Source: Ifrita kowaldi
Taxonomy: Eukaryota; Chordata; Aves; Passeriformes; Cinclosomatidae
Direction: 5' to 3'
Assembly: GCA_013398055.1 (NCBI GenBank)
Contig: VZRS01015041.1
Location: forward strand, 455,945-519,944
DNA: 64,000 nt
A model generated the notes under the pieces. The model had not been told where the DNA came from. It saw only the letters and a list, made by a program, of their open reading frames with translations, and ran no database searches. How positions within the stretch are numbered: position 1 is the stretch's first letter; each line of letters opens with the position of its first letter. The translations under genes were made by a program, and so were the position numbers. Of this stretch, positions 24,601 through 37,971 are shown in pieces.

Positions 24601-27600
24601 ATTAGTGGGAGAAATGAGAATGAGGTGAGGTTTAAGTCAAAAGAAATAAAAAGGCAAAGCACCTGTAAATATTTCTCTTCTTGATGTGAGAGGGTGTTTC
24701 CAAAATCTTTCTGTTTTAGTTGTGGGGGCAGAAAACCTGAGCTCCTGCTTTGTAAACTAACAGACTTTATCTTGTGGTACCTGTTGCAGGTGAGTTTTGC
24801 AACTGGTGGTGCAGGATGTTCATTTCAGCCTTTAATTTGAGGGATTTATGCATTTCTCTTATTATAGCTCCCTAGGACAGTTTGTGTTCTCCCCACTCTA
24901 CAGATGGGGGAAAATGAGGTGATGGGACTTGCCTGATGCCATCCATGAAAAGAGGGAAAGAGGGACAGAACTGGCAAGTGAGGTCATCCTAGTTCTGTTC
25001 CAGCCTATAGGAAACAGTGCCTGGCTTTTAGAGGTACTTGTCATGCAGTGAGAAAAGTGCAACCGAAGGACGTGGGTGACTGATCTGAATTTCTAAATGT
25101 TACACTTTGGGCAGCTTGCACCGACTGAGGAGTCACAGAACTGGCCCAGAAATAAATCACCACCAACTGATGTTTTAAATGACTTAAAGGACAGCTGCTG
25201 GAATTGATGTTATAGTGATTTTTAAATATATTGAATTTTAGAAGATTTCATAGGCCTGCTTATGCTAGATCACTAGTCCGTTGTAGGAAGTCTAATTAAG
25301 TTAATTACCTCTTGATCAATACTTTAGATATTAACTTCTTTACATTAAAGATTCTAATAACACTTCAGTACTTCTACAAAGCTGCTTGCAAAGCTGTACA
25401 ACTGTATAACATCCTGCTTCCATTTTTTTATTTGGTTGTTGAGTCTCCCCCCTGCCCCATCTAACAGGAGTTTAATGTTTCTAAACTCTGTGGTAAATAA
25501 CCACAGAATACTCTGTAAAACTTCTGGAGATATTTTAGTAAAATTGGGCTAAAGGCCATCAGTGATTCTGACTAAGCATAGTATTTAAAATATAGTTAAA
25601 GCATAAAGTTAAATTATTTAGCCACTCACAGGTGTCAGTGTGAGAGATGCCTTTCTGTAACTCAGGTTTCTTGGATGTGCTGCAATTGAAGGGAGTGTCT
25701 TGGCAACTGATAAAAATTTGGGGGTTTTAATATGTTTCATGACATCAGCCTTGAAATTTAACCCAAAACATATTGTGATCTTGCATTCCTAATCAGATTT
25801 ATTAATCAGAAAGCACTAATTTATCTCATTCTTTATGGAAATTGGGGTGCAGTGGGAATTTTAATGAATATATGTGATCAGTGAGATAAAAGACACTACC
25901 TGTGCTTTAGGAAGTGTTTGAACTCTGAATTGTAGAAGGTCAGAGGAGGGTTCTGGGGAACAGTTAGCACATGTTTGCTCTTTTTAAAATTTCTTTTGCT
26001 GTTTCCTAAGCTTCTGTTCTTGGCCACTCTAAAAGTCAGTGTTGGGGACAAGATGGACCTTTGGCATGATTTAGTGGAATTGGTCTGTTATATGGGTAGA
26101 GTAAATAATTCTTGAATTTTCCAGTAGTTCTTTTATTATGTTGTCTGATTGCTCCTACTTTGTGATCATTTCAGGTTGTTCCATTGCTGATGCACAGAAA
26201 AGTCTGTGTTCCTCAAAGCAAGCTTGTGTATGTGCTTTATAATTTTAGTCTTTTTTTTTTTTTTTTGAGACTGAAAAGGCTACTTCATTGCTCTCCAAGC
26301 TTCCTTAAAACTAAATATATAACATTACAAAACCTGGGAGATTACAGCTCAAAAAGAAAAGGTACAAAATGTGGAGGCTGACTTGCCAGATGACGAAGAA
26401 AATGGAAATGTGCTATATTAGTAACCTTTGTGCTTGCCTAAAATCTTATTGGTTTTGCTGTTTGGGTTTTTTTGTAATGTTTTACACAACTGCTGCTCTT
26501 TACAAGAGGCTCTAACTTAAATTATTCATTGGAGAACTGGATTGAACTTCCATCAGTGTTGTTGCCAAACATTTCAATTACTGGATTTCTAGAGACAGCA
26601 CAAGTTCTTCTATTCTGCCTCTCTCTCCTTTAAGGTTGATTTGACTTTTTGGCACACTTCTGAACAATTTCCATGGTCAGTTTTGGATATCTGGGTTATT
26701 ACACAGTGCACAGGAGTGTGTATGGGTGATACAATGATGGGCACTGGTGCCCAGGGGAAGGTGTTGGAACCACATGATCTTTAAGGTCCCTTCCAACCCA
26801 AACCATTCCACAATTCTGTGATATTTCAGCAATACTGGTATTGGTACAAGGGACCAGTTTGGAATATGGCAGATGTCAGTTTGACTCAAAGCAAAGTTTG
26901 TTTCTTCAGTAACTCCTACAATACCAAATGTGTTTGCACTCTTCTTTTTGGCAGTGATCCTTCCAGGTATTTTGATTTGTTTGAACACAGATACTCAGGA
27001 GATAGTTTAGCAGAGCTGACTTGATATACAATATATTTAACTTTACTAAAGTTAACATTAAGCTCTCATCAAACATATAGATTGTAGCTGAGAGCCAGCT
27101 GCTGCTGTATGTTGTTAAATTCCTGAATTTTAAAGGTTCGGGGGTTTTGGAATTAGTGTTAACAGGTTTACAAGCCAAATCCAGCTCCCTGTAGCTTTCA
27201 CTGGTTATAATGAAGACCTTTTGCTCAAAGCCCAGAACACTTCAGTGAAGAGTAGTTACAGTGATACCCAAAACTTAATTTCCTTGAAGTTCATAGTAGT
27301 TGTAGAACTGTCCTTTGTGTAGGCTCTTACATGTTTTGCATGAGGTAGTTTAACTCAGCCCAAAGCAAGTTTTTAAAAGCACATGGTTATAAATTTCTAA
27401 GATGATGAATGGATTCCTTAAAACAAACTTCATCTGTTGCATGTGGAACAATTGCATGTGTAAGAAAGTAAAAGGATTGTTGAACCTAGTAAAACTGGGA
27501 TTTCACAGCTGGAGGGGTTTTTTTCTTCCAGAAATCAAAGATTGAAACTTACTGCCATCCAATTGGAAAAGAATTTTTGCACTTTTGCAGGTATTGAAGT

Positions 27601-27814
27601 AAAGCTGTGTTTCTGTCTGTAAATGACCTTATGAATGGTACATGAGACTTCACAGAAACTTAGATCAAAAGCTTGTGAAATAATGTAAATGTAAGGGCAA
27701 AAGAAATTAATAGTGGTTTCTTTTTAAAGTAAAAACTCTTATTACTTTTTTTTTATTAAGGGAAACAAAATAAGTTAGGTGGAATATATTTTGTTTGTCT
27801 CTTTTGTTTTCAAG
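21611..27814 (+). other. CHIC1: Probable CHIC1 intron 1
   Basis: 6.2 kb of moderately AT-rich DNA from the CpG island to the exon 2 acceptor. It contains a CR1 3' end at 26740-26824 and a T16 run at 26251-26266. No other exon was recognised. Confidence 0.5.
26740..26824 (+). mobile_element. CR1 LINE 3'-end fragment
   Basis: Contains the characteristic avian CR1 tail: gatctttaaggtcccttcc, then aacccaaaccattc, ending acaattctgtgat. This is the sense-strand 3' end. The copy is 5'-truncated, as usual for CR1. Confidence 0.85.
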
Positions 27815-27869
27815 GTTTGGCTTGAGCAACAAGTTTGATACAGAATTTCCTTCTGTTCTGACAGGGAAG
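27815..27869 (+). CDS. CHIC1: CHIC1 coding exon 2
   Basis: 55 nt encoding FGLSNKFDTEFPSVLTGK. The first G completes a split codon from exon 1 (expected Val). Acceptor ttttgttttcaag and donor gtaagtg are both strong. Confidence 0.93.
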
Positions 27870-30800
27870 GTAAGTGTGAGATTAAACTGTTCTTTTCAAT
27901 GGGAACACCCAGTGCATCCAGTGGTTTCTGTGTTGGATACATGAGCATGAACCCACTAAAGACTGTTACCTGTGGCCTGTGTGACCCAGCTGTTGCTGCC
28001 CAGTCCCTCAGTGTAGCTGGAAACAAGAGGGAAGGATTTGCAGTGATTGTTATCATTATTGACATTCCAAACACAGCAAAGCTCACCGTGGATCCAACTG
28101 TTTCCATGCAGACATGGAAGCAAGACTCACTTAACCTTGCTTTTTAAATACCTGGAGTTTGTGCTCCCTCCTGGGTGAATTAAATCAGTTGAGATACTAA
28201 ACCTCTCTTTTGAGTATGCCTGACAAGCCTTGAGTTTGTTTAGACAGATCTCTGGAAGTGAATCTGTTTTATCTGAAGCTTTACAGAACAAAATATAGTG
28301 TTAGATCTACAAATCAAGTAGGTTTTTAGTAATTTTCACAAATACTATTTAGTTTTGAAAATTAGTGGTGACAAAGTCTCTTGCTTTCTCTGGAGTCCTA
28401 TCATCTTACTAAATGCAAGTGTAAGAAACTGTAATTTGTAGCTGTTAATTCAACCTTCACGAAATTCTTAGTTTGAAATTATTTTCATAATTGTATTTTT
28501 TTAATCTTTTAGTTGTTTAATTCTTTTTCTCTTGAATTTTTTTCTTCCTGCTGTTTCACATTCTAGTGCTTTGCTTTTGCTTCGATTTATATCCCCCTTG
28601 TGTATCTTTTCCAGAAGTTGTGAAGAAAAAAGTTTATTTGGCTCTTTCTCCTTTGTCTCATGTCATCCCATAGAGCTCCACTCCCTCTGCAGCCTCTTGC
28701 AGAGGTTGAGTCATACCAACAATACACTGAACACAGCTGGATGGCTGCTCCTGCTTCTGCCAAATCCATCTGGGCTTTTTCCTCCTTCATTTTCACACCA
28801 GAGTACAAGGAGTAAAATCCTTGTGTTGAAGTTGCCCGGCTGCTCTGACAGCAGTGCTCTGGAGAAGCAGGTTCTGTTTGGAGTTTCTGGGTGCTGAAAG
28901 TCAGCCTGGAAGTTGTGGCCTTGCTTTAGGATCTCACTGAGCTCAGAAAGACAAATCCTACTGATTCCAGTGTGAGGGCTGCTGACAGCACTTTGCATTT
29001 CACCACCTTGTGTGAGGCTTGTTCTTTTCTGGGAAGCTCTTTCTGATCACTGAACAGCCACAATACATTTTGGAAAAAACAATTTTAAGTTCTTTTACTC
29101 AAGTTGTAGTTTATTATAAATAACCCTGTAGAAAATCCTTAGCAAGAAATGTTAAAACTTAATTTGATTATATAATTCCATCTCTTTCTGTCTCTCTAAA
29201 ACATATTTGGGTTATTAAAAAAACAAACCAAACCTACAACCAGGTCTACACTTTTTAATACCAGCATCGATGGCTGTCACATTTTCCACTTGATTGTCCT
29301 CCTCTTGTTAAACAGACAGTGAACAAAAGCTTATTTTAAAGTTCAGTTGAGAGCTTGGACTTAATTTAGCAAAGAAAGGAAAGAGGAAGTTCTTCTGCTT
29401 GGCATTTACCCTTCTTGTTCTGTAGATGTGATCAGTGCTCCAGGAGTGACATGGGCAGGGATTTGCTGTATGTAGGGATGCTTTTCTGTTGAGAATCCTG
29501 ATATTCTGTTATCTTGTGGATTTGAGGGGCTTTTTGAGCCAGGAGACCTTGGAAGGAAATGAATTCCCTTTTGTCAGGGAGAGCACCAATCAAACAAGAT
29601 AGTAAACACATTTTTCTTCTGCCTGCCACACGCTGCCATGAAAGACATTAAAAACCACAGTTGTGGGTCTTTCGGTTTTTAATACTTTCATCAATTGCAA
29701 GAAATAAATAATCTGCTTCTTCCTCTGGTTGAGGCAGTCAATCATCTTAATCCCTATTGAAAATGAAAATTCAGTCATTTTTTCCAGTAAGGTTTTCTTC
29801 AAATACCCTGTTAAATAATTCACAATAATCAGTATCGTACTCAACTGAGACACCACTTTACGATCTTCTGTTGTTAAAATGTAATTTTTTTGCTTTTTAT
29901 GAAATCAAAATTTATGAATAACAGCGACTCTGTATATTTACAAATTGGGATTAAAATGTTTACTCTGAACTTGCATTAGTCCTCAGCTACTCAAAGACAA
30001 TGTCACAGTTTATTCATATTGCCTGTGTAACATTAAGTTTAATGGCTTTGCTGTCCACTGTGAATTGATATTAATAATATATCCCATCTGCTAATGGAGT
30101 GTAAGAGATGAAGCCATTAGATGGCCTTGATGGATTTCTCAGTGGTACTGATTTTCTTTTGAATAAATACAGGTGTAAAAGATGTAGGTTTCTAAAGCAG
30201 GATTTAAATCCTAATTAGAGAAAACTCTGTAGCTACACCTTTCTCCCAGAAGCACAAACTTTTGGGATTTATGCCACACTCTTGTGTTAGTAATTTACTT
30301 AAGTGTCCTGCCCTCAGTTTGCCCATCCACATAACGATGGCAGCAAGCCTGCTAATTTTCTTTTTCTGAAATCTGAAATCCCCCTCCTCCTTCATCCATT
30401 TTCTCAATCTCCCAGTTTTTACAGAGCCTGCATAGCTGTTGTAGCTTAGCCTAGAGCTACGTGCTTGTAATTACATCTTCAGTGTTTAATTGAGACTTAA
30501 TTTGTTGCTTTCCTTGGGAGAGGTGAAGTGTGTACATTTGAGGGTAAAGCATAGACAATAAAATAATAAAGGGAAGGAGAATCCCAGGTAGGTCAGATGT
30601 TGGACCTAGCTAATTGAGCTGGATTAATATTTGTCTTGCAGGATGAGACATAAACTCACCTGGTTTGTAAATCCTGAGCCAGGCTTCTTTTCAAAGGAAC
30701 ATTATAAGGAAAGATTTGACTACACTTAATACAGAGGCAATATTTAACTTTTAATAATGTAATTGGACCTTGGCCTAAATTGAAATGGTGGTTACATTTA

Positions 30801-33800
30801 AATTCTGTGCACTTCAGGTTTACAGGATTATTAATTCTCTTAAACAAGCTTTTAACAAAATACTCTCTGTGATATGGAGCACAATAGCACACACTGCTCC
30901 AGGTGACCAGAAAATGATGGAGGCAGTGATCCTTAAGGGGAAAAGTGGAATTTCCTGCTCTGATGTTGAAACAAAAGGGGTCCTGCCCAGAGAGGAGTGT
31001 GCAGTGCAGGGCAATGGGAGCCATAAAGTGAGGGCTGGGCATTGTGATCCCGTTGCGCCGTGTGATTGATAGGGTTGGTGATCGTGATGATTGAAGGAGG
31101 AAGATCAGGCCTGCTGGGCTTTACTCGCTCCCTTCCTGTGTTTGGAGATCCTCTGCATCCTGTTGTAAAATATTATGACACCCCCTCCTTTCCTTTTATG
31201 TTTTTTTTTGTTTTTTCCCTCCTAAAAGGAGCTAATGTCCCTTCCCAAGGTGTACAGCACAGCCAGGAGCAAAGTGCTTATCTCGTTCTTTTCAAGAGCC
31301 AGACACAAACTCGCCAAGAGATTTCCAGAATTACTCAAAACTAGGCTTTCTTAGGGAGCTGTTTTTGTGCAGGAGGAGCTGTTAATTCTCTGTTTGTTTG
31401 AAATACATCAGTCACTTCACATACACCTTTCAATAGCTGCAAGAAAGGCAGGAGTTGAAATTGTGCCAGAAAATCAACAATTCTGTGATGACTTTCATTT
31501 GGATTCCATTTCATTATTAGATTAGAACAGTTATTTACAGGTATTCTGTTCTTAATCACTGTATAACAATGCTTAACTGTTACTGAGCAACAAAATTGTG
31601 CTTTCTTCTGTTTATCACAACATGAGGCTTGTCTTGATCTCCAGTTCCTTTAATTTCAGATGAAGATGTGTCATTAGTGACAGAAATATTTGTTGTAATT
31701 CCATTTCCTAAAGGCAGAAACAATCCAATAGTTTGGGTTAGCCAAACCATGTTAAGTGATTTCATCTTATGTTGTATCCAAGAGATTCACCTTTACATGA
31801 AAATATTTGGTGAGTTGGCAGGTAGTGGTGCTTTCTTAATATTATATTAAGGTAAAAATCAGACCAGAATTCCTGAAATGGAAATTTTCTGTTGCTTAGT
31901 GACATCCAGAGTTGGTTTCTGGTTTAGCCATTTGCTCTGCAGGAAGGAGAGTCCTTCAACTTTGCTCTCATAACTTAGGATCAAACTGTTAACCTGATGT
32001 GAACAGTGACTCCCTAAAAATTATCACAGGAACAGGGAATCTCCCTGTGCTTTCTTTTTAGGCCCAAATTTTTTCTGCCAGCTGTGATCTGAGAATCTGG
32101 TTGAGTTCTCTTTGTGTTGAATGTTACCACTGATAAGGGTTATTCTTGTTAAACTAAATTCTGGGCTGTGCCATTCCATTGTCTTTGGCAGGTTTGTTCA
32201 GCTGGATTTGGAGGTTGGGCTGTGTTGTTGTCAAGGTCCAGTAAACTTTGTGTCTGAAGGAAAAGGAAACATTCTCTTCTCTTAGGGAGTCTCCTTACAA
32301 AAATATAAATGGGTTCAAGGAAAAAAACCACCTACTTATTTTTATATTTCAAATAAGCAGAATGCAAAATTCTAAAAGATTTATCAAAGGAAGTGCCATT
32401 TGCAGATACCTAAATGTGAGGCCCATGTAACTTCCTTAAGAGTTGACAATGCCAATTAATGTAGGAATCTCAGTTTGCTTTGAGGCAGTGTGACTGCAGC
32501 AGCTGTCTGAGGTTACTGCAAACAGGCAACCCAGATGTTCTTTCCTGCAAAACATTCTCCCACATTGAAGATGAAATGGTTTTGCTCATGTGCATCTGGT
32601 ATTTATTATATCCCAGTACAAGATCTGACCCTGGCAAAGAAGTCCATAAAACCTTGTTCCAGAGACATGCAAGTACAGGATACTTCGCCACATTACAATG
32701 GGATTTTTTTTCATTGCAGATGTCCCAGTACAAAGGATCTCAGGGGGTTTCTTTGGCCATTTTTTTTTGGTTTTTTGCCCTAAACTAAGGTGTCTGTTGT
32801 AAAACAGACAAATTTTTTTAGTTGTTCCATTTGTAGATGTGAAAGAAAACAGCCTATTTATGTGGGAGGGGGGGAAAAGAATTTCTGTGTATTTATTAAT
32901 TCCTGCTGTAAAATAATCACACTTAAATTATGTTCTTATGTTATTAACTGTAGGCCTGGCTTGTGTGCAAGCCCAGCTGCCCCCTGACTCTGTAGTGCCT
33001 GGTGACCTGAATGGCCAGGAAACAGATGTTGTATTTATTTACTCCCTTTCCTGCAATGCTTTAATGAATTCAGCTCTTGTCAATAGGCAAAGGCAGCAGC
33101 ATCAGGTCCTCTCCATTTCCTGCCCCGTGGCTTTGCCCCTGGTGAAAAGGATCTTTGTCATTAAATGAACACTTTTGTTGGTGTTGCTGCCCTTGTTTGC
33201 AGAGTCAGATGGGCAGAGCTGGCCTTGCTTGGTGGGGGGGTTGTGGAGTAGTTGCACAGCTTTGTGTACAGACTCATTCTAAGGGGTTTTCATCAACATG
33301 GCAAGCAGTTAGGAAAGATGGGGGGTTTTAATTGTTTTGAGTTGTGCCTGCCTGGTCAAGTCTCTTGAAGTTGGTTCTGATTATTCTGCTTTGTGCATTC
33401 AAATGCTGGATTGTGTTAAGAGTCAAGAGTGTCATCTTGGAGTCACTGCCTCAAATCCATGTTTGACTTGTCAGATGGAAGTGACTTGGATTCTGTAGGG
33501 AGATGAGGGCTTTGGGGTGTGTGAGTAGGTGAGAAATGCAGCTATTGGAGAAAAGAGCTTATTTCTGATACAAGATGGGGGTTGCACTGTGACTCTGCAG
33601 TGGCAATACAGGTATAAAATACTTATTCCTTATTTTCAAACAGCTAGTTTTCAACAAGTAGGCTTTATTCCTAACCCTGTACAAGCTGCATTGCTCTGCC
33701 TTAGATGCAATCCAGTGTATTTCTTTCTAGGCTTCCCTATTTTAGGAAGCAGCCACAAGGGAAGTTGTGGCTGCAGTGTGGGCCACTTCAGGAAGTTATT

Positions 33801-36800
33801 TGTGGACAGAGCCTTCACCCAAGCACAGTGTAGGCTTAGATTGGTATGACATTCATTTGGACAATATTCTCCCTTTCTGTGATACATATTTTTACTGCAA
33901 AGCTCCCACATTCCTTTGGAAAGCAGAGATCTGTCATTCTTCCATGGTTTTGGTCAGTGTAGCCAGTGCATGTATTGCCCAGCTGTGTCCCAGTTCTGAT
34001 TTTGTCTGGGCCCACTGTGTTTTCAGGCCAATTGATTAATTACTGGTGCAATAAATATGGATGAGGCTGTTCATCTAAAAGGTGTTTGGCTTTTTAATGC
34101 AAGTTTGTGCAGAGCATGCACCAGAAATGAATTTGTTGCAGGAAAATGACTTTTCATGCTCACTGGGCGACCAGTGCTTTAGAAAACTGTGTAATTTTAT
34201 GTTTCATTTTAACCTGTAGAGGTAATTTCTGAGAAAATACACCTGTGCTGGCTGTCCCTGAAGTTGAGCCTTTCTGTTGCAGGTGGCCCCCGAGGAATTC
34301 AAGACCAGCATCAGCCGAGTGAACGCCTGCCTGAGGAAGAACCTCCCTGTCAATGTGAAGTGGCTGCTCTGTGGCTGCCTGTGCTGCTGCTGCACTCTGG
34401 GCTGCAGCCTGTGGCCCGTGGTCTGTCTTAACAAAAGAGTGAGTCCATGTTCCATCTTATTCTATGGATTTTTTCATTACTGGTAGGATTAAATAACTTT
34501 TCCTAATATCTTCCCCATTTTAAAACCCTGGTTTGGTCTCACATTCAAAAAAAGGTTATTCTGGTTTCCACCTTAGGAAATAGAAAAAATATGAAATGAC
34601 ACCAAATTAGCTATTGAATCAATAGTTTTAAGAATAGCTGATCCCATCTCAGTTCAAACAGGATGGACTAGATGATACCTTAAATTTCCACAATTTCTCA
34701 AGGTCTAAGAATTGAGTTAAATGAGTGCAGAACTGGACATTGACCTTCAAAGTGTGGCAGACTGAAAAATCACTTTTCCTCTTCACCTCCCCCATCCCCA
34801 CAAGCCCCACCCCGCTCCCTGAATAAATATTTTTTAAACTTAAAAATCACTCTTTTATATGCAATAAATACCACAACATTTCAGAGCTGTGGTTTATTTG
34901 CCATATTTTACCGTGCTGTTTCTGTTAAGAATAAGCACCAATTTATTTTGTGGACACTCCCCCTCCCCAACAGAGAGTTGACCACTCCTCTAATCAGGTC
35001 CAAAGTAATAATTCTGAAAAGCACTTTAGAAGTATCAGGTAAACATGATTTCAGTTACCTCTGTGATTTCCATTTAGCATTGATTTATCACAGCAGTAAA
35101 TGTTTAGGAAGTGCATTAATGTGTTAACTAGTTGAAGTGCTCATTACTGAAGCTGCATCACTAAAAAGTTACAGGACTTGTTTTAGCTCATTTTAACTGC
35201 CTTTATAAATGTAATTATTGCAGAGGAATATGCCTGAGAGATACAAATGGAGTATTTGCAGGTTTAAAACCATATTTAATATCTTGTGCCAGTGAAAATC
35301 TAAATAAATGCCCATGTGGTGTTGCAGTATTAATGAAATTCTCAAGGCTTCAGAGCAAATGCACCAAGTAGGGAAAATGATGGCACTTCCGTGGGGGTGT
35401 GAGGGTGATAACAATCATGCAGTGATTAAAATTAAATGTATCCCATGCAGGATCACCACAGTTCTCTTCTTGTGACCTTAAAAACCACTGAAACTCGAGA
35501 AAGCATCTCCTCTCCACAGCTGTGGAAAGAGACGTGAAGGTCTCAGTTTGGTAGCCCAGAATTGAAAATACAAACACCAGTTGTTGTGAGCTGGAGTTTG
35601 GTGGTGAGGGTTTTTTGCAAGATCCAGATTACAATTCCATTAGCAAAATCTGGGAATTACATGTGTGGAAATCTGTGTTGTCAGCAGAACACCTGCAGGG
35701 AGTGCAGGATTTGGCCAGGAGAATGCAGGAGACTCTGTTTCGTTGTTGGCTGTGCTAGGTAAAAACACCAAATTCAGAAGGATCTCCTACTAACTACATG
35801 AATTTTGGAAAAGTCACAGGCCTAAGTTGGACTTGATCTTAAAAATTGTTCCATCCTTAAAGATTCTAAGTTAACAAAAAACCCATGTCTGCTTCCTTTT
35901 TTGTAAAAAGGGGGAGTGGGGGGTTGAAGTGATAAGATTTCCATTTACAATTTCTTCTTTGCTTGGTTCTACTTTTATAAAACTTAACTTACTATAAATA
36001 AATCTAACTTACTATAAATTAACCTTAGCCAGAAATGCAGTAGTGAGATTCTTCTGGATGAGATTGGCTGCTGAACCATTTTCTGATACAGTTCTGACTT
36101 ACTTTTTAGACTAGAAGATCAATTCAGAAGTTATTAGAATGGGAAAATAACAGACTATATCATAAGGTAAGAAAACAGTATTTGTTTTTCTTCAGCTTTA
36201 GGAATATTGGCATGAAGGATTTTAGAGTCTTGTTGTAATTCCATACTTTATACTGATCCTAAATAATAGATCCTAATAATTCAGTATTGCTGATGCTTGT
36301 TGCATTACCCATCCAAACAAGATTGTGCTAATCCTTTGTTAATTATTTCCTTAGCTTGGGTTGCACTGGAAGCTGAGTAAAAGGAAATGTGAAACTAGCA
36401 ATATGATGGAGTATGTGAGTATTGCTTCTGTTCTTACTGCTGTTCAACAGAACTAGGATTTCACAGAGAAAATCCTTCACTTACTGACCCTGTGCAAAAA
36501 GATCTGCCAGACAAATGTGCAGTTTGGTCTGTAATTTGGAATGAGGGAGACCCACTGGCACTTTCTGCTTGGGAGTGATTCCCACACCAGCACCAGTCTG
36601 TAGTTCTTTAACTTACCCATGTTTTCCAGTGGCACTCATAATTCCTTTGATTCAAATGATTTTGCAGAAATATTGCATCTTTATAATAATGTGGTTTTTG
36701 GTTGGACCTTTTCTTTTGTATTTTTGGTTTTGGTGGGGTTTTTTGCCAGCTTCAGATTTCACATGGTTGTAAACAAGACAGACCTTTTAGGAAAGCACAA

Positions 36801-37146
36801 TTTCAAATATTTCTGTGGTTCTACCACTCCCCTATCCACTTTAACATGTAGCTGTGAAGATTGTGTAGACTTTAGGGAAAGAGATCCATCCCAAAAAAAG
36901 CCAAGCGTCCAGAATCCCTCTATTTCAGAATGACTGGAATCTCTGCTTTGTTACCCTGGGGAACATTCCCTCCTCACAGACTATCTCAGATATATTTAGC
37001 CTTATGAATTAGCTAGTGTTGCATGGAAATTGTGCTGAAGCTTTGAACTTTTTGGTTACTGTGTTCTGTTCTTGTCTTTTTCCCTTCTTCAACAGGTAAT
37101 ATTAATAGAGTTCTTACCAAAATACCCCATATTTCGACCTGACTGA
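27815..37146 (+). CDS. CHIC1: CHIC1, cysteine-rich hydrophobic domain protein (exons 2-6, first exon not found)
   Basis: Coding exons are 27815-27869, 34283-34438, 36110-36166, 36355-36414 and 37096-37146, all GT-AG and in continuous phase. The 126 residues run from FGLSNKFDTEFPSVLTGK to FRPD-stop. The cysteine string LLCGCLCCCCTLGCSLW sits mid-protein. It is the known palmitoylation and membrane-anchoring segment of CHIC proteins, found at the plasma membrane and vesicles. CHIC1 rather than CHIC2 is indicated by FDTEFPSVLTG, SLWPVVCLNKR, RRSIQKLLEW, KRKCETSNMMEY and LPKYPIFRPD (CHIC2 has FESEFPSSLTG, SMWPVICLSKR, RRSIEKLLEW and LPKTPIFRPD). The CDX4 neighbour supports this. The acidic N-terminal exon is not visible in the upstream CpG island, which carries single-N ambiguities. 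The molecular role of CHIC1 is poorly defined; CHIC2 is linked to endolysosomal receptor trafficking. Confidence 0.95.
27870..34282 (+). other. CHIC1: CHIC1 intron 2
   Basis: 6.4 kb, AT-rich. No further gene or clear repeat was recognised. The open frames inside it look random. Confidence 0.85.
34283..34438 (+). CDS. CHIC1: CHIC1 coding exon 3 (cysteine-string exon)
   Basis: 52 codons, phase 0 at both ends, from VAPEEFKTS to VVCLNKR. It contains CGCLCCCCTLGC, the hydrophobic cysteine string. Donor gtgagt follows. Confidence 0.96.
34660..34712 (+). mobile_element. Possible degraded CR1 3' end
   Basis: aggatggactagatgatacc followed by ttaaatttccacaatttctc resembles the CR1 tail (ggttggactagatgatcttaaaggtc) but is heavily diverged and short. 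Confidence 0.4.
35818..35876 (+). mobile_element. CR1 3'-end remnant
   Basis: aagttggacttgatcttaaa, then ttccatccttaaagattcta, follow the order of the CR1 tail (ttggacttgatgatctta, ttccaaccttaatgattcta). Confidence 0.6.
36110..36166 (+). CDS. CHIC1: CHIC1 coding exon 4
   Basis: 19 codons, TRRSIQKLLEWENNRLYHK, phase 0 at both ends, donor gtaaga. The Gln in RRSIQ is the CHIC1-type residue. Confidence 0.96.
36355..36414 (+). CDS. CHIC1: CHIC1 coding exon 5
   Basis: 20 codons from LGLHWKLSKRK to TSNMMEY, acceptor ttccttag, donor gtgagt, phase 0 at both ends. The preceding intron is only 188 bp. Confidence 0.96.
37096..37146 (+). CDS. CHIC1: CHIC1 last coding exon
   Basis: 16 codons VILIEFLPKYPIFRPD and TGA, behind a strong acceptor (ttgtctttttcccttcttcaacag). 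It completes the conserved C-terminus. Confidence 0.96.
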   Translation, partial: VILIEFLPKYPIFRPD

Positions 37147-37937
37147 GGAACAGCATTGGTCTTTCATGTTACCTGTCATTTTCTACCCTTAGTGCCTTGT
37201 AGATGATTTTGGAAAGAAGATGGTCTACTTTGCTGTGACTTAAAAATGTTCTTCAGTAGAAATCTTCCTCGCTGTTACTTTCTTTTGTTAAGAAGAGAAC
37301 AATTTGCACATTTTTTTATGTTAAACGAGGCTTCTATGTTGCACTCTGAATTTTTAACATTACCAATAACTGATAGAGTTGCCACTAGGGATCTTAACAT
37401 CAGTGCTGCTTAAACTTGTTCTGAGCATGCTGCCTTATTAATTTCTCTCTTTGCTGTCCTCCAACGTGCATCCTAAAGCTGTGTCATCCTATATTTCATC
37501 CTAAGTGTTGCAATCCTAGAAACCCTCAGTAGGAATGTCCAGGTAAACTCCAGTAGTAATGATTTTAGTAGAACCTGCTTGCATAGGACTTGCAATCAAC
37601 AGCACTGGTTTTGTCCTGCACTTTGCAAAATCATCATTTACATTAGGGGGGGTTCATTAATTTACCCACTATGGATTTGTAAATATTGACTCTTTGCATA
37701 ATGTAAAGTGTGTATGCCAAGGTTTACAGAATGTATTATAGCTCTTATTCTATTGCCAACAGTCCCCCAGCATCTGTTCCATGTGCTCGTTCCCCTGGGA
37801 TTGTACAGACCCATCCACACTGGTTTTATGGGAAAGCCATAAAGAGTTTGTACGTATGGCAGATGTGTAGGGCTCAGTTGCACTTTGTTTAGTAAATGGA
37901 TGAAAAATGCATAGCATTTCTGTCTTTAGTTTGGAAA

Positions 37938-37971
37938 GTATTTCAGGTGCTGTTTGCAGCACCTGAAATAC
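37938..37971. repeat. Perfect inverted repeat, 15-bp stem with 4-nt loop
   Basis: gtatttcaggtgctg, loop tttg, cagcacctgaaatac. All 15 pairs match, and pairing stops at both outer flanks. Each arm holds an E-box (CAGGTG/CACCTG). It lies 792 bp after the CHIC1 stop codon, so it could form an RNA hairpin in the 3' UTR. Confidence 0.9.

Larger units (their letters stand above)
34439..36109 (+). other. CHIC1: CHIC1 intron 3
   Basis: 1.7 kb. Contains a CR1 remnant at 35818-35876 and a weaker one at about 34660-34712. Confidence 0.85.

Noticed and set aside
27038..27056. Inverted repeat ttaacttt-act-aaagttaa
   Set aside because: An 8-bp AT-rich stem in an AT-rich intron is expected by chance.
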